Part shown: in pieces, positions 23,745 to 35,754 of the stretch
How positions within the stretch are numbered: the stretch's first letter is position 1
Layout: each line of letters begins with the position of its first letter
Origin: Montifringilla adamsi
Taxonomy: Eukaryota > Chordata > Aves > Passeriformes > Passeridae
Reading direction: 5' to 3'
DNA length: 64,000 bases
Assembly: GCA_017590115.1 (NCBI GenBank)
Contig: JAGGNK010013558.1
Location: 16,098,598-16,162,597 of the forward strand
Notes under the pieces: generated by a model
Database searches by the model: none
Told to the model about the DNA's origin: nothing
Seen by the model: the letters and a program-made list of their open reading frames with translations, nothing else
Program-made: the position numbers and the translations under genes

Positions 23745-24330
23745 AGAGGAGCTGTAATCTGCTGTGTATTATGCAAATTGTCAGCATCCCCTTTTCTTCT
23801 CCCCCCTCTGTAGCACCCTTCACGGGCGCTTCTTGGCTGTGCCTGGGTGAAGGATAATTCGAGTGCCCTCTAGCACTTCAGCGCCTGGTGTTGCACAATC
23901 AGGAGATCTGGTGTCACATTAAGGCAATTCTTATAATATAATCAAAGTTCTGATGTTGTACTGTCCTTTAGATGAAACAAACTAATGAAATGTATTGACC
24001 CTCCTTGCGCGCTTCTGAGGCGAAATGACGCGGCCGTATTGAAACTACATGAAATACATTGACATTGATTGTGAAGTCTGCGTTCCCAGAGTCACTTTGG
24101 TGGCTGATTAAAGTGTCACATTGACAATATAGCCCCTTTTGAACAGGAAATTAATACCAGCCTGGTGGCAAGGAATGTTCTTCCAGGCTGTAGCTCGCAC
24201 TATCACCAGCCCTCAGAAATGAATCAGAGGCTCAGCTATTCCAGCGTGGCACGCTGTTTTCCCTGATTATAACAAATGGGTTGAAATTGCAACCACCACG
24301 AGGCAAAAAAAGGAAAAAAAAGAGCTTGTG
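23745..24330. promoter_or_regulatory. Candidate conserved developmental enhancer
   Basis: The strongest enhancer-like texture in the window. CpGs are kept within AT-rich DNA (CACGGGCGCTT, TTGCGCGC, GAGGCGAAATGACGCGGCCG). A run of related ATTGAC words occurs: TATTGACC ending at 24000, ATTGACATTGATTG at 24058-24071 and ATTGACAATATAG at 24119-24131. A 15-bp near-palindrome, CAGCGTGGCACGCTG, is at 24242-24256. Further TAAT-core and ATGCAAAT-type words (TTATGCAAATTG near 23768) are present. ATTGA and TGAC words are typical of PBX/MEIS/TALE-type sites and ATGCAAAT of POU sites. Sequence conservation was not tested, so this is inference. Confidence 0.35.
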
Positions 24331-25544
24331 ACATTTTATGTTTATTCTCATGATTCAATATGCGTATTACTGATAGGAATTTCAACAAAGACTTAACATG
24401 AACTATGTGTTTTCAGTCAGTTAAAGCTCCATTGAAAGTAGGAGTCACATTAGCTATGTCTTTCTAATCCATCTATCATCTGTTTGAATACATAAAAGCC
24501 TTTGTTTTACTATGTGGCTGATGTATGCACAAGTTGGGGGAATTTCTATAGATTGGGATATACAAGCACAGGAAAAAAAAAGTGTGTTTGACAGGCAGAG
24601 GGAGAGAAAATTACATATTCAATGCATGGTGCAATGCTAAAAAGGAAGGAATGAAGCAGGTGGAGTAGCAGTGGAAGCTTAAAGACCGGATCATCTCTGA
24701 GATCTCAGAGCCTGTTTCTCCATCCCAGGAGCATCCTTTATAAACAGCCTAATGTAGGGGAAATTGAAGGAATGGAAAGGAGCTGTGACATGGGAAACAA
24801 ATATTTATTCATTACTAAGTGAGAATCTAAAACAGAAAATTATACAGATGTAGAAAACAGACAGCAGTTCTGTCTTGGAAAGACTGGGCTTGTCACCATC
24901 TCACAGCACAGTTCATCCCTTTTTCCATTAAAGGAAGATGCATTTTTGAGCACTGTGTTATCCAGTCATCTTTTTTTTTTCCTTGAAATGAACTTTGCAC
25001 TGGAGTTTAGTGAGCAGAGCTGATTTATACCAACTGAGATTGTGATTCCACAGGCTCTGTCCCCTTACACCTATTCCCAATCCTCAGCTGCCTCTGCTGC
25101 AGCTCCACAATCCTCCACAGCACTGTCCCTTATAAAATTCTCACTCTTGAGTGCCCCAGGTTACAGTTCCCTCTTCTGGGTCTTGGACTGGGTACTCAAT
25201 TCTCATTGTGTTTCCCTCCTGTCCCTGGGCAGAGTTATGCAGGGGAGTGTGGAATGGGAAGGAACAGCTCCCTTGTAAGATGTTTAAATGCGATAGGCTG
25301 GCCAAAGAAAACTGATCAAGGCTGGAGTTAGGAGGGAAAAGGAGGTAGTAAAAATTCTTGCCTGGCAGTCCAGCATGGAAGTTTTTTTGGCTCATTAACT
25401 TGTAAAACGGTTTGGGGACTTTCTAGAAGGTATCACAGGAGTGCAAAGCAACAATATGGCCATTAATAATAGTTTTATTACCAGTTAGCTGTACAGATAA
25501 TTCCTACATATTTCTTTCCACAGAAGAAGTTCAGCATTCTCTCT
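24331..25544. other. Intergenic or intronic DNA with a possible ancient repeat relic
   Basis: No gene seen. 24340-24480 continues the enhancer-like texture. A perfect 16-bp palindrome, CTCTGAGATCTCAGAG, lies at 24695-24710 (near chance expectation). At about 25017-25056 the words GCTGATTTATACCAACTGAG resemble a decayed piece of an old amniote repeat that reads roughly GCTGATTTACACCAGCTGAG elsewhere; this is from memory and weak. Confidence 0.45.
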
Positions 25545-26110
25545 CTGTGCACAGCTGCCCTGAGCTAGGGCTGGCCAGAGAGCACCCCAGGAAAAGATTT
25601 CTGTCTGAAAATGCTCAGCTAGGCAAAAAGATAGTGTTTTATGGACATGCTCTGACCACAGAAACTAATCAGGCCTCTGCTGGAACCAGCCACACAGCAA
25701 GAAGCCAAACCCTGGTGCCCCAGTAACCCATGTGCCAGGCTCTCAAACCAGGGCTGTGTCCTGGGGACTGACAGCCTTGGGCTCCCCAGCTCCGGGCTCT
25801 AAACTCCCCCAGCATCCTGGAATTCTGCGCCAGCAGCATGGCCCTATGGGGGCTGGTTCTCAGCCTCCCTCAAGGCTGGCTCCGCTGGGAGCCTGGCAGC
25901 CCTGCCCCTCCTGCCTCAGCCCCAGGGGATCCCACAGGGTCCCACAGGAGCTTTGGTCCCTGCCTGAGAGCTTTGTGCCACCTGAGAGCTGATGCCTGAA
26001 GGGCCCATGACCCCTCAGCCAGCCCCAGATCCGTCCCAGGCTGCTGCAGCACCCCACTGCCCTGAAGCAGAGCCATCCATGCAGCCTGTGTTCAGTGTGG
26101 GAGATTTGCT
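25545..26110. other. GC-rich, CpG-poor segment, origin unknown
   Basis: About 565 bp distinctly richer in G and C than the surroundings, full of CAGCC, CTGGG and CCAGC words but with few CpGs. This differs from the CpG island at 6855. Frames are open on both strands (132 codons minus at 25860-26258, 86 plus at 25732-25992) because stops are rare in such sequence. Neither has a recognisable domain. It could be a decayed insertion whose CpGs have been lost, or a local GC-biased conversion tract. I do not recognise a repeat family in it. Confidence 0.4.
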
Positions 26111-27684
26111 GGAGGGATGGAGAGGGTGGGAAGCCTCTTTCTAACTCGCCTCTTCTGGAGTCTGTGGCTCCTTGTTCAGGAACATTGTTGTTACTTTCAG
26201 TGCTGCTCCTGCTGTTGATCTTGGCCTTTGCTTCTATGATTTCTGTTCCCCGCTGCACTACTTAGGTGAACAATAAGTTCCATTTCCAGCAGTGGTCGGC
26301 CTCCTCTCTTACCCCTTGCCTGCAGGAATTTCTTTTGTTTGGTTTGATATTTTTAGTCACGCTGTGTTGTAATAATAAGAACAAGACCACGGGCACGCGA
26401 GATTCCAGCCTTCCTTCAGTTGCCATGGCTTGCCTTTGCGCGTTGTTATTGCTTTGGATGAGCTGCTGCTGCTGCTGCAGCCCCACTCCTTGATTCCTAC
26501 TTCTTTAATACTGTTCCCTGCCTTACTACAAAGTGAACAGCAGTGCTTGTTCTCTCTCTCTGACGTCTTGAATCCACCCACGAACCCATTATTTTCTGTA
26601 ATGGCCAAGACCGGTGTAGGAGGGGGCGAGAGGAAATGAAAAGAGGAAAAATAAATAAGGATAAAATCCTGTGTGCTTTGGGAGTGTTCCCTGCACTGCA
26701 GAAAGTGCTTGTGCACCCCACTGGATGTGCAGATCAGGATATGACCCTGAGCTCCACATTTACACAGCACCCAGAACGTGGTGTGCTGGGAATGAGGACA
26801 CCGAGGGGTCAGACAGAGCTGAAATCTCTGGTGTGGAAGAAATCATGTCCTGTGGTTGTTTTTAAAAGCTGCAGAAGCTGTAGTGCTGGGACCAGATCAT
26901 GGATGTGCTTGGGAGAATCTTGTGCTTGTGGAGACAAAATCTGAAGGAAAAATAAACCAACATCATCCCACCCTGCGTGTCACCCTGTGGCCACTGAGGG
27001 TGCTGAAGGGGCACAGACTTGGCAGAGGTGCCAAGGGCTCAGACAGGCTTTGCCACCAGCTTTGATGAAGTTCTGGTATCTGATGGAAGTTTCAAACAGT
27101 GCTTTTTTAGCTGCTCATTTTATGCCATTGATAAACTGATTTCTTAACTTATATAACATATCCTTTCATTCTTACTTCTTTCTTTTTTTCCATACATTTT
27201 CCCAACTTTACCTCTGTCTGATAGAAAGATTGAGTAACAAAAATCTGAACACTTAACATCTAAGAAAGTTCCCCCAAAGTAATAATTTTCAAAATTTTCC
27301 TCTCTGTGATTTTAACTAAGAAAAATTAAAAGACCACCAGGTTCCTGGTGCAAAGTAATGAAGCTACAATATACCTTGTTTTCCTAAATTTTGGGTTAAA
27401 AGCAATTCACTTTATCACATGAGTAGTTTATCCTGTTTAAAAATATTTCTGCACTAATGAAGCACTTGGAATACTTCTGTAGAAGGAAACTGTTAAACAA
27501 AATTTGTGAGCTACTGCTGAAATCCCTTTCCTAGGCCTTGCTGTGTGCCATCTATATAATGTCCTTCTGTCCTTCTCCACCAGCTGGTCTTTCATACTTC
27601 ATTTTAAAAACAGGGAACTTGATATTATTGTAGTTAACAAACAAGCAAACCAATCCATATGTATGGACATACATAAAATATCCC
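26111..27684. other. Intergenic or intronic DNA, no gene seen
   Basis: Mixed composition to about 27060, then AT-rich. It contains a five-unit CTG run at about 26463-26480. Overlapping frames on both strands at 26262-26944 (up to 137 codons minus) show no family and contradict each other. No repeat family was recognised. Confidence 0.55.
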
Positions 27685-27733
<49 letters not shown>

Positions 27734-27744
27734 TTATCTATCTC
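27685..27744 (+). repeat. (TCTA)n microsatellite
   Basis: Twelve perfect TCTA units (27685-27732) followed by TTTA, TCTA and TCTC. It is a tetranucleotide microsatellite of the GATA/TCTA class, long enough to be length-polymorphic. A frame through it reads repeated Leu-Ser-Ile-Tyr and is not a gene. Confidence 0.95.
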
Positions 27745-29565
27745 TTTGTATATATAAAATAAAGAACTGGTTTTTCCAGCTGTGGAATATTCAGCTTACA
27801 GTACAAAGCCCTTCCCACCATATGTAGGTGTAGGCTGCTGCGAGTCTTTTGGCTCTGTTTTTATGATGGCTAGCACAAAAGGGTACCTATTTCATCTATG
27901 TAATTCTTCACCTTTTGCACTAAGGGAGCTTCCTTGGAAAAGACTCTAACATTTTCCTGATTGCTCTTGTAAGCAATCCAAAAATCAAGGAATCTTATGT
28001 AGTTTTCTTTAATGCAGTCTGGATGATGAATTTACATCTATATATCAGAAACACTGTCTTCTGCCCTACATTACTAATGTCAGAAAATTGCCACTATATA
28101 ATTCATCAAAGTATTTCTATAGACTCCCCCTTTATTATCTCTTCTCTTGCAAACGGAATAATTTGCCTTCATTCTATGTCAACGAGAGGAACTTTAATCT
28201 TGGATACTGCTGCATAAGGTGCTGTACACATTAAAAGAATGGCAAGGTAACAAGGGAATGGGCCTGGATAAAAATATAGATTAGGAGCTATTTATTGGCA
28301 ACTGCAAACATGGCAACAAAAGACTTTTTAAAAGCAGCTTGGAAATTTTGCTTGAAACGGTCACATAATGAAAGTATTTTTGCACTGTGTGTGTTTTAAT
28401 CGAAATTATTTTCCTGGAGTTTCTTTTACACTGAAGAGTGTATGCTGAATTCTAAGTTAAACTTCTTTAGAAATGTGTGGAGCCATAAAGTGGATTTAAC
28501 TGTGAGAAAGGCTCAATATCTCATAGTCATATTGTACCTTTCACCCTAGAATATCCTAAAGTACTTTTCACACGTAAAAACCTGATATGTAATTGCACCT
28601 GCTTCAGATATGAAAGGCAGCAGTTGTTTAATGGTGCACAGAAACACTAGACAAGGGTATGAGGCCAGAAATTGAAGAATACAATATCCAGCTGAAAATC
28701 CAGGTGGGATTTAGGATGGGAGGATGTAATTGCTTCAATTAGAATTTTGTGAGAATAATATATTTAATAGGTGCAATTCCTGGCCCTATTGGAGTCAATG
28801 AGAACATTGCTGCTGATTACAAATGAGGCTGGAACTCCTCTCATATCTCTGCCTTTATGAAAAGTTTAATGAAATACTGCAGTCAGAATTGTTTGCAGGG
28901 TTTTGATTTTCTCATCTCCACCAGAAGAATCGGCTTGATCCTCAGCACAGCATTATAGCTATGAAATCTTGTTAGGCGCCTGTTCTACACCCCTAAAAGG
29001 GAGGGGAGAATTGGATCCAGCATCTCCTGTGGCCTTTCCCACCAGCATGGGATATTGGTTCATTGCAGCTCAGATAGAAATGTCAGCTGCAGAATCAGCC
29101 TGACGCACACAGCTGTTCCGTGGAGGTTTCCAGTAAAAAAGTCATTTCCCATACAAGTACCTTGGCCGATAGCTCCTGTGCCGTGCTGATCCCCTCAGCT
29201 CTCACGTGGTCAGGTTTTATGACTGTAGGCTGTGTTTTTAAATATCAAATGTTTCTGTTCAGTCACTGTAGAATGTTAATAGGTAACAGGGAGGGGAGGA
29301 CTGTGATGGCATAGATGCACAGGAAATATAAGCTGTGAAGATTGATATATTTCTGTGATGAATAAGGAAAATATTCTGTTCTATCCATTTATCTCCCCTT
29401 TCCCCTTCACGCCTTCCTTTTCTCCTTGGTTCTTTAAGGATCCAAAAGGTTTGAGGCTGATCTTAATGAAAACCTTCCATTGATTTGGTTTAGATACTGA
29501 GCTATGTAATGCCATTACCAACCTGTGAGTTGTTTGCTTCCATTTAAGCATTCATCCTAAAGTGT
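27745..29565. other. Intergenic or intronic DNA with possible ancient repeat relic
   Basis: No gene seen. Around 28768-28815 the words AATTCCTGGCCCTATTGGAG and TCAATGAGAAC resemble the decayed CCTATTGAAGTCAATGG-type core of an old, widespread sauropsid repeat. The match is from memory and only partial. The rest is plain AT-rich DNA with frames of 64 codons or fewer. Confidence 0.45.
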
Positions 29566-29587
29566 AAAAAAAAAAAAAAAAAAAAAA
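29566..29587 (+). repeat. Poly(A) tract, 22 A
   Basis: An uninterrupted run of 22 A followed by an A-rich shoulder (CAAACAAAAAACC). No retroposed body was recognised upstream. Confidence 0.85.
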
Positions 29588-30839
29588 CAAACAAAAAACC
29601 CACCAGCAAACAAATAATTTTACGGGAAAATGTGCATGCTAGTGTTTTACTGAGAATGTTATATCATGTTTGAAATATTCACATTTACTACCAGGTACCC
29701 TGAAGAATAGCCACAGTGCTAAAACATGAGCGCTTTTGCAGCTCTACTGGTTTAGAGACAGCTGCTTTTGTTGGATTAGATTCACAAGAAAAGCTCTAGC
29801 CAACGCCATGTAGGTCACCATGTGGGGTTCTAGCACTTGCCACACTGCAAAAACATTATTTAAGACCAAATTTTGTGAAGGAGCCAAAGGCCCTCTGTAG
29901 CATCTGGGTGTGCTGGTTTCTAGTTCATTGCTCAGAGAAAAATACATGGTTTCAAGACAGAAAATGGAAAGGGATTATAGGTCTAAAAGTACATTCTTGT
30001 GTCTCTCACTTTGCATATCTGCAGACATGTGCTCTCACTGCCTCACAGCTGACTTTGGAGTGACCTTACCCTACTGTAGCTACGTGGTTTGTGGGCCAAG
30101 TCCTCTGAACCTCTGAATCCAGCCCAGAGGGTCTGTGGGTGTTTGTGCTCTAGGCATGTCCCAAGGGGGACCTCAGCACAGCTGGGATGGTGCAATGGAT
30201 GCCTGAGCCTCCCTGGATGAGTAGCTGTGGATCCCCTTGCTCTGGGAGGTTGGCTTGCCCCACATCAAGTGGGAGCAGTGTCAGCTCCAGACCCTGCTCT
30301 GAAAAAGGATCAGTGAGTGCAGCAGTGCATGTGAATATATTTTTCTTACATGCTGTCCTGGGAATGAGATTTCTGTGCAGGAAATAGACTGAAAATTTCC
30401 TGTTAGAGAAAGCCCAAATTCTTAGCATTAAGTTCTGCCCCTGCACCGCTGCAGGGCAAAGTGATGGCAACAGAGGGAGTGTCCAGGCATGTGGGCAAGC
30501 ACCCCATACACTGCCCTAAAACTGAGCCAGCAGGTTCCCACCCAGGTCCTCTGGGAAGGGCTGGTACCCTCATGCAACATGAGCAGAGCTGTCAGCACTT
30601 AAATTCAAGAAGAAACCAAAGCAAGCAGGAGCCAGCAGTGATGGAGAAGAGCTCAGGGCTCTCCCCAGTTCCAGCTCAATGCTCTGTGCTCAGGTCCAAC
30701 CCCTCCAAAAGAGGGGAAAGACATTTCCTTTCTTTCCATCAAAGATAAACACCAAATTTTTAAAAGTGATTTACTTGAAAGCTACTACCAATTTTTTTCT
30801 CATTTCATGCCCCAGCTTGCTTCTAGGTTGTTGCTGTGA
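29588..30839. other. Intergenic or intronic DNA, no gene seen
   Basis: Frames here reach 106 codons (30150-30470, minus) without a recognisable domain. 30120-30310 and 30460-30720 are moderately GC-rich and CpG-poor. No repeat family was recognised. Confidence 0.55.
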
Positions 30840-30866
30840 TTTTTTTTTTTTTTTTTTTTTTTTTTT
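30840..30866 (+). repeat. Poly(T) tract, 27 T
   Basis: An uninterrupted run of 27 T. It could be the reverse-oriented tail of a retroposed element, but nothing recognisable follows it. Confidence 0.85.
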
Positions 30867-32748
30867 CCTAATTCATAACACATGGACTCCTTCAAAAACA
30901 CCAAGTATTTGAGATAAAACTGCCTTCAGCCTATGGCATAAAATGTAGGGCTACATGAAAGTAAAAAAGGATGAGAGCTTTTCAATCAATTTGATGAAAA
31001 ATTTAAGTTAATTAAAAGAATGCTCAATTTTTCCCTAGAAGGCGACACTGATCTTTATTATTAATGCATACCAGTGTTTCATAACTGTGCATAATAATGG
31101 CCTGTAACATCAGGCACAGCTTCATCCCCAGCTTAATTTGTTACGAAATCTTTTTTGGTATTCTTAAAGCATGCCCTTTGCCACTGTATCTCTGATGCTC
31201 TTGGGCTAATTCCCAACTCCTAAAGGACGTCTTATTTTATGCTCACACCTGAGAATTAATTTATCAGATTGTTTTTTCAGTTTAAAGCTTTTTAAAAAAT
31301 AATAAAAAAATTAAAAGGCATGTAGAGGCACTTCACTGCTTGGCTTTCATATCACTTTTTTAGTATTCAGATTCAATTAGTGGAAATAGAAGTAGAGGAA
31401 TAATATTCATACAGGCTGGAGATGTGGAGTAGGAGAAAAGAACAGAAATTGGTCTTTGAGTTGTGGACACAAGGTTTCATTTTCTTCCATGTACATTCGT
31501 GAAGGAAGTGCCTTTCCAAGATGGGAGGTGTGTACTGAAGAAGGATCTTGGAAAATCCACAGCTAAGTGTGCCTCCATTGCCGTTGTTTTCCACATTAGT
31601 GCATGAATTGTTAACTCAAGTTAGTAAAGATTTCTATTTCAGAGCTGGCAGCTAAGGCCCAGTTCCTGCTCTCTGCTTACACCTCTGCTTACAAGGAATA
31701 GGAGTCCTCCCACCTTGAATGAACTCCACCTCTTTAAAATTCCATCAAACCTCAGGAAGTTCCCTGAAGGATTTAACTATGGAGCAGCAGCCCAGTGCTT
31801 TCCAGATGGATCGAGGTAGATGGTTTGGCAGAGCGTAGCTTGGATTTTCCAAGAGCTGAACATCCCTTGTGTTTATGGTATTTAAAGTGATGAAACTTCC
31901 CAGTTGGAGGCCTTGTTTAATTCCCTGCAGTAGGAGGAATGAAACTATGGCAAGCCATACATCTGGGGTGATGCAGGCATGACATGCAAGCATTCCTTTG
32001 TACTGAGAGGAATGAGAGGAATAAAATGAGTGCTTCTGCTTCAGTAGAGGAGCCCTTAAAGTGTGGTACTCCCTATGCTGTCCCAGGAATAGGTGCAGGG
32101 ATGGAGCAATCTCCAACCTGAGCAGTTCACAGGATAGGTAGACATGAGGCACAAAAAGAGGTGCCATCACTGCTGAACAGGGATACAAAGGGTGAAAAAA
32201 AAAAAAGAATGTTTGAAACTTTGTGTTTTAAAGAACCAGGCTGAAAGCTGTTTTCTTTCTTTCTTTCTTTTTTTCCCTGTATATTCCTTTTATTTCTAAC
32301 ATATAAACTGTAATAAATATAGAGGAATGTAAACAGAATATTTCTTTTCCCCTTTAATAAATATGGAGCAGATATGCAGGTCCTCAATGAGGAAGAGAAC
32401 CAAAGGAAGGGGAGTGGGAATAAAAGTAAATTCTAGGTTGCACTGCATTTATCAAGGAGATGGAAAAAAGCTGGGAGTTGAAAGCAAGATTTAATGACAA
32501 GAGACGATAATAAAAAGTTCATAACAGCTGAGTTTTATGTTAAGACTTGTAATCAAGAATCTCTTGGCCAACTGGTTGTCACTGGCTACACATCAACACA
32601 GCCAGGGTCTGAACCAACCTTTGCTTTACCCAGGAGCTCTGGTGTTGCCATGGCTGAGTGGGGATCAGTAGGACAGATTTACATGCAGAGCTGTTTGAAA
32701 TTCCCATTTGCTTCAATTGAAATTTGGATTGGAAACTTGCTACTTTAC

Positions 32749-32749
<1 letters not shown>
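30867..32749. other. Intergenic or intronic DNA, no gene seen
   Basis: The minus-strand frame at 31745-32188 (147 codons) is the second longest in the window. It has no domain, no in-frame splice context that I recognise and no clear codon signature. A short CTTT run lies at 32253-32273. Confidence 0.55.
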
Positions 32750-32788
<39 letters not shown>

Positions 32789-32807
32789 CCAGGGGAAAAA
32801 AAAAAAA
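32750..32807 (+). repeat. A37 tract plus A12 tract
   Basis: An uninterrupted run of 37 A (32750-32786), a nine-base interruption (TTCCAGGGG), then 12 A (32796-32807). This is the longest homopolymer in the window. It lies just beside the SINE-like relic that starts near 32820. On the minus strand that relic's 3' end points toward this tract, where it would read as T, so it is not a normal poly(A) tail for that element. Confidence 0.9.
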
Positions 32808-32819
32808 GAGCTCTGTGTT

Positions 32820-33112
32820 CTAGGGGGTCTTCCTGGTTCAAGCCAGGGGCTCCAGTTTCTCAGCCTTCCCCATCCCTGGGGACTGTCCCGACCCCAAGTG
32901 GGTCATTTTGCTGTGATAGACTTCCTCAATCTGTTCTGCCAGACCTTTCTACTTTGCATAAATAATTGAGCATTCATTAGAGCAGGGTCTTGAGCCTGGC
33001 TTTCCCACAGCTGAGGTGAGTGCCCTGACCACCACACTATTGATTTTCCTATCCCAACTGATCAATCTTTCATTGATCTCATTGGTGCTAATTGGCAAAG
33101 GGGGTGCCCACA
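32820..33112 (-). mobile_element. Ancient tRNA-headed SINE-like relic
   Basis: On the minus strand, 33032-32968 reads like a decayed tRNA-derived head. GTGGTGGTCAGGGCACTCAC resembles a pol III A box region (TGGTCAGGGC) and, about 30 bp later, GGCTCAAGACCCTGCTCT resembles a B box (GGTTCRANNCC). It continues with TCAATTATTTATGCAAAGTA, which I recall as part of an old repeat seen widely in bird, turtle and crocodile DNA. The more distant part (about 32820-32925) may belong to the same element or be separate. It is a fossil with no intact tRNA fold. Family assignment (MIR or other CORE-SINE type) is uncertain. Confidence 0.5.
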
Positions 33113-35754
33113 GGATGTCTGGTGAGAGCAGGAGGCACACGTAACCCTTATGAAAATAATACCATGAATTTCCCAGTGGCAATGACAGCACTGCTCTGTC
33201 AGACCTGTGTCTGGCATAGCTTCAGGTGTCCCATCCTGCACGAGATCAAACATCCTCTTTCTAACCATTCCAGGGGAAATGGTGTTGCCGTTCTATGTAA
33301 TATGCAATAATTGTGTATCCTCAGTAAAAACATTTCTGCCTAATCATGAAAAGCACAGTTGAGCTACAGTCTGAACTGACTCAATTTATGTAACAAGATT
33401 CCGCTGTGTTTGCCCAAATTGGCATAGTTCCTCTCCAAGGGACTGAAAAATGACGGCAAATCCAGCATGAAGCCTGTTGTTAGAGGAAGTGTAGGGAGCA
33501 GCACAAGTTTATTGTCAGCCTTCAAGTGTGCCTTTAGGTGGTCACCACATCCTGAGATGCTGCTGATAGAACAAGATGACATGTTTCTGAAGGCCTGCCA
33601 AGAGATTCAAACAGACAATATTGAAGACTCTTGCTCTGCTTTTCTTAGCAGTTTACTATTTCCCTTCAGAATGAATATGAAATTATGCTGCTGTGAAGAA
33701 ACCCACAGTGTAATGAGGGACGCTGGGAGAGATTAGCCAAGGCAGATAATGTCTTGTAGAGACTATCTCTTTGGCACCTTTGATACCAATTATACCATGA
33801 CATCTCAAAAGGAAGTCACCTGTCTTAGCTGTGGAAAGATCTCCAAGAAAATCTAACAAGCTTTTTTTTTAGTTCATTGTGCAATGGACGTATGCAATGA
33901 TATAATAATCATTTCCCCTGGTACAGCAGGAAAAAAAAAATTAAGTAAAATTAGTTCCCAACATGAAACCATTATGAGCTATAATTTATTTCAGAAAGTG
34001 GAAAGTGTTAGGGAGAAAAGGAAAAAAAAAACCCAAACCCTTTGCTGATAATTTGTTATGTTCTGGACCCAGTAAATGACCTTATACATATGGACTTAAG
34101 TATACTCAGCGGGTACAATATATCTAAAATGACATAGAGGATTGAGCCTAATTGATATCATTAGAGCCCTGGTCCTTTTACACTTGGCCTTTGAGATGTT
34201 GGTGTTACCAAGAAAGCTGCTTTTGATTTATTTTGCTTTTCTTCTTCATCCTTTTGCTCTCTCTCCCATTCTCTCTCTCATTTCCCCCCCCTCCTCTCAA
34301 GTTCTGCTCAAAGGCCAGACCCAGGGAGGTTAGGAACTCATGATCCCATCCAAGGGCTGTAGTGGTACAGATTGCAAATTCCTTTCTGAAGTGATAACTT
34401 CTAACAAGAGGCACTTGGTATGTTTGACCAGTGTGCTGCTTCTTAGGGGGAAAAAAAAAAAAAAAAAAAAAGAAAAAGAGTGCAATTGTATGGATGAAAT
34501 ACCAGCAACATTTATTCTGCGTGACTCTCTGAGGGGTTAACATGTGCTTTATCTTTAAAGGGGATATTCTCTGGCAGCTTGTGGAAGAGAGAAGTGTGCT
34601 CAGCATAGTGGAGATTGGTGTGGCTTACGAATTTTTAAATTGTTTTTGTTTTTAACTAGTGAATTATATCAAAGACAAGGTCATGATCTTCCCTTTAAAA
34701 TTCTACAGTGAATATGTTACAATCAATTCAATATTTCATTAGTGTTTCACAGATGAACTCTGAAAGTTGTCACTGACTTTGTAAAACATCAATTTTATAC
34801 ACAAATTCAAACTAGGTCTCTGCATCCAGCATTTTCTAGAAATGTTTATGTGCATCAATCAATTGCACAGTACAGGTGGGAAGAGTGATATATGATCTTG
34901 TACCTGGAAGTCTGGGAAATCTCAGAATTTTGTTAGAAGATATTCTTCATTAACTGATTCTTGTGTTTCAATAGCCTTCTACTCTATTTGTTTATTTTTC
35001 AGTAAATCTGTTTCAGCGTGTCAGAAAAAAATGCCTGTTTAGCTGTAGCATATTTGGTTTTTTCCCATACTGATCAAATGCAGGTTTGGCAGAGACTCCT
35101 TTAAAATGGTTTATTCATTGAAAAGTAACGAGATTTAATGAACTTTAGTGAACAAGAGAGGAAAAACCACATTGAAATTGTTTAAAAGAAACTTCTCTAC
35201 TTAGAAGTCACTTTAACCTACATTTTAACTAGATTAGCTTGGGCCTGATCTAGTGGATGCTGAGTAGGAGCATTATTCCATCTCAAAAGGGAAGAACAGG
35301 TTCAGATTACTCAAGGAGAGCAGGTTTCTTTTCTTTGCTGACTGGGCTGGGAGTCACAATCAAAGGAAAGTTGGTGTTTTGTGATGTCATTGTGGTGAGT
35401 AACTGGCTCTCCTTGAGCAGCAGCTGCCATGAGGGAATGGGATTGGTATTCCAGCATCCTTGCACCCTTGTCCCAGTTGTTGGTGACAGTCAGAGGGGTA
35501 CCTGCCTGTAATGCAGTCCAGTATTACTGCAAACACGGGCTGGAAGGAGTCTCTGACGGTCTGAGTGTGGGTTCAGGAGAGGGGAGGCTTATTAGAGGAG
35601 GGGGAGAAGGAAGAGAGAGAAAGAAAATGTTTTAATGGAAAACATGCAATCAAAAATAACCCCCCGTCCTACATCCTTTATTCATCTGCTAATTGAAAAT
35701 GGGAGACTTGTGATCCCAAAGTGCACACGAGCACATCCATGGGTTCTCCCAGCT
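33113..35754. other. Intergenic or intronic DNA, no gene seen
   Basis: AT-rich DNA with A21 at 34451-34471, preceded by GGGGG. A C/T-rich patch lies at about 34240-34300 and a purine-rich patch at about 35573-35630. The longest frame, 133 codons minus at 34205-34606, runs through the A21 tract and is not credible. No repeat family was recognised. Confidence 0.6.

Noticed and set aside
25732..26258. Proline/Gln-rich frames as a gene
   Set aside because: Both strands are open in GC-rich, low-stop DNA, with no domain.
27543..27827. Frame with repeated Leu-Ser-Ile-Tyr as a repeat protein
   Set aside because: It is a translation of the TCTA microsatellite.
31745..32188. 147-codon minus-strand frame as a gene
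   Set aside because: The composition looks like translated non-coding DNA, with no recognisable family and no codon signature.
32968..33049. Functional tRNA gene on the minus strand
   Set aside because: Box-like words are present but no cloverleaf stems pair well, and the surroundings match an old SINE-like repeat.
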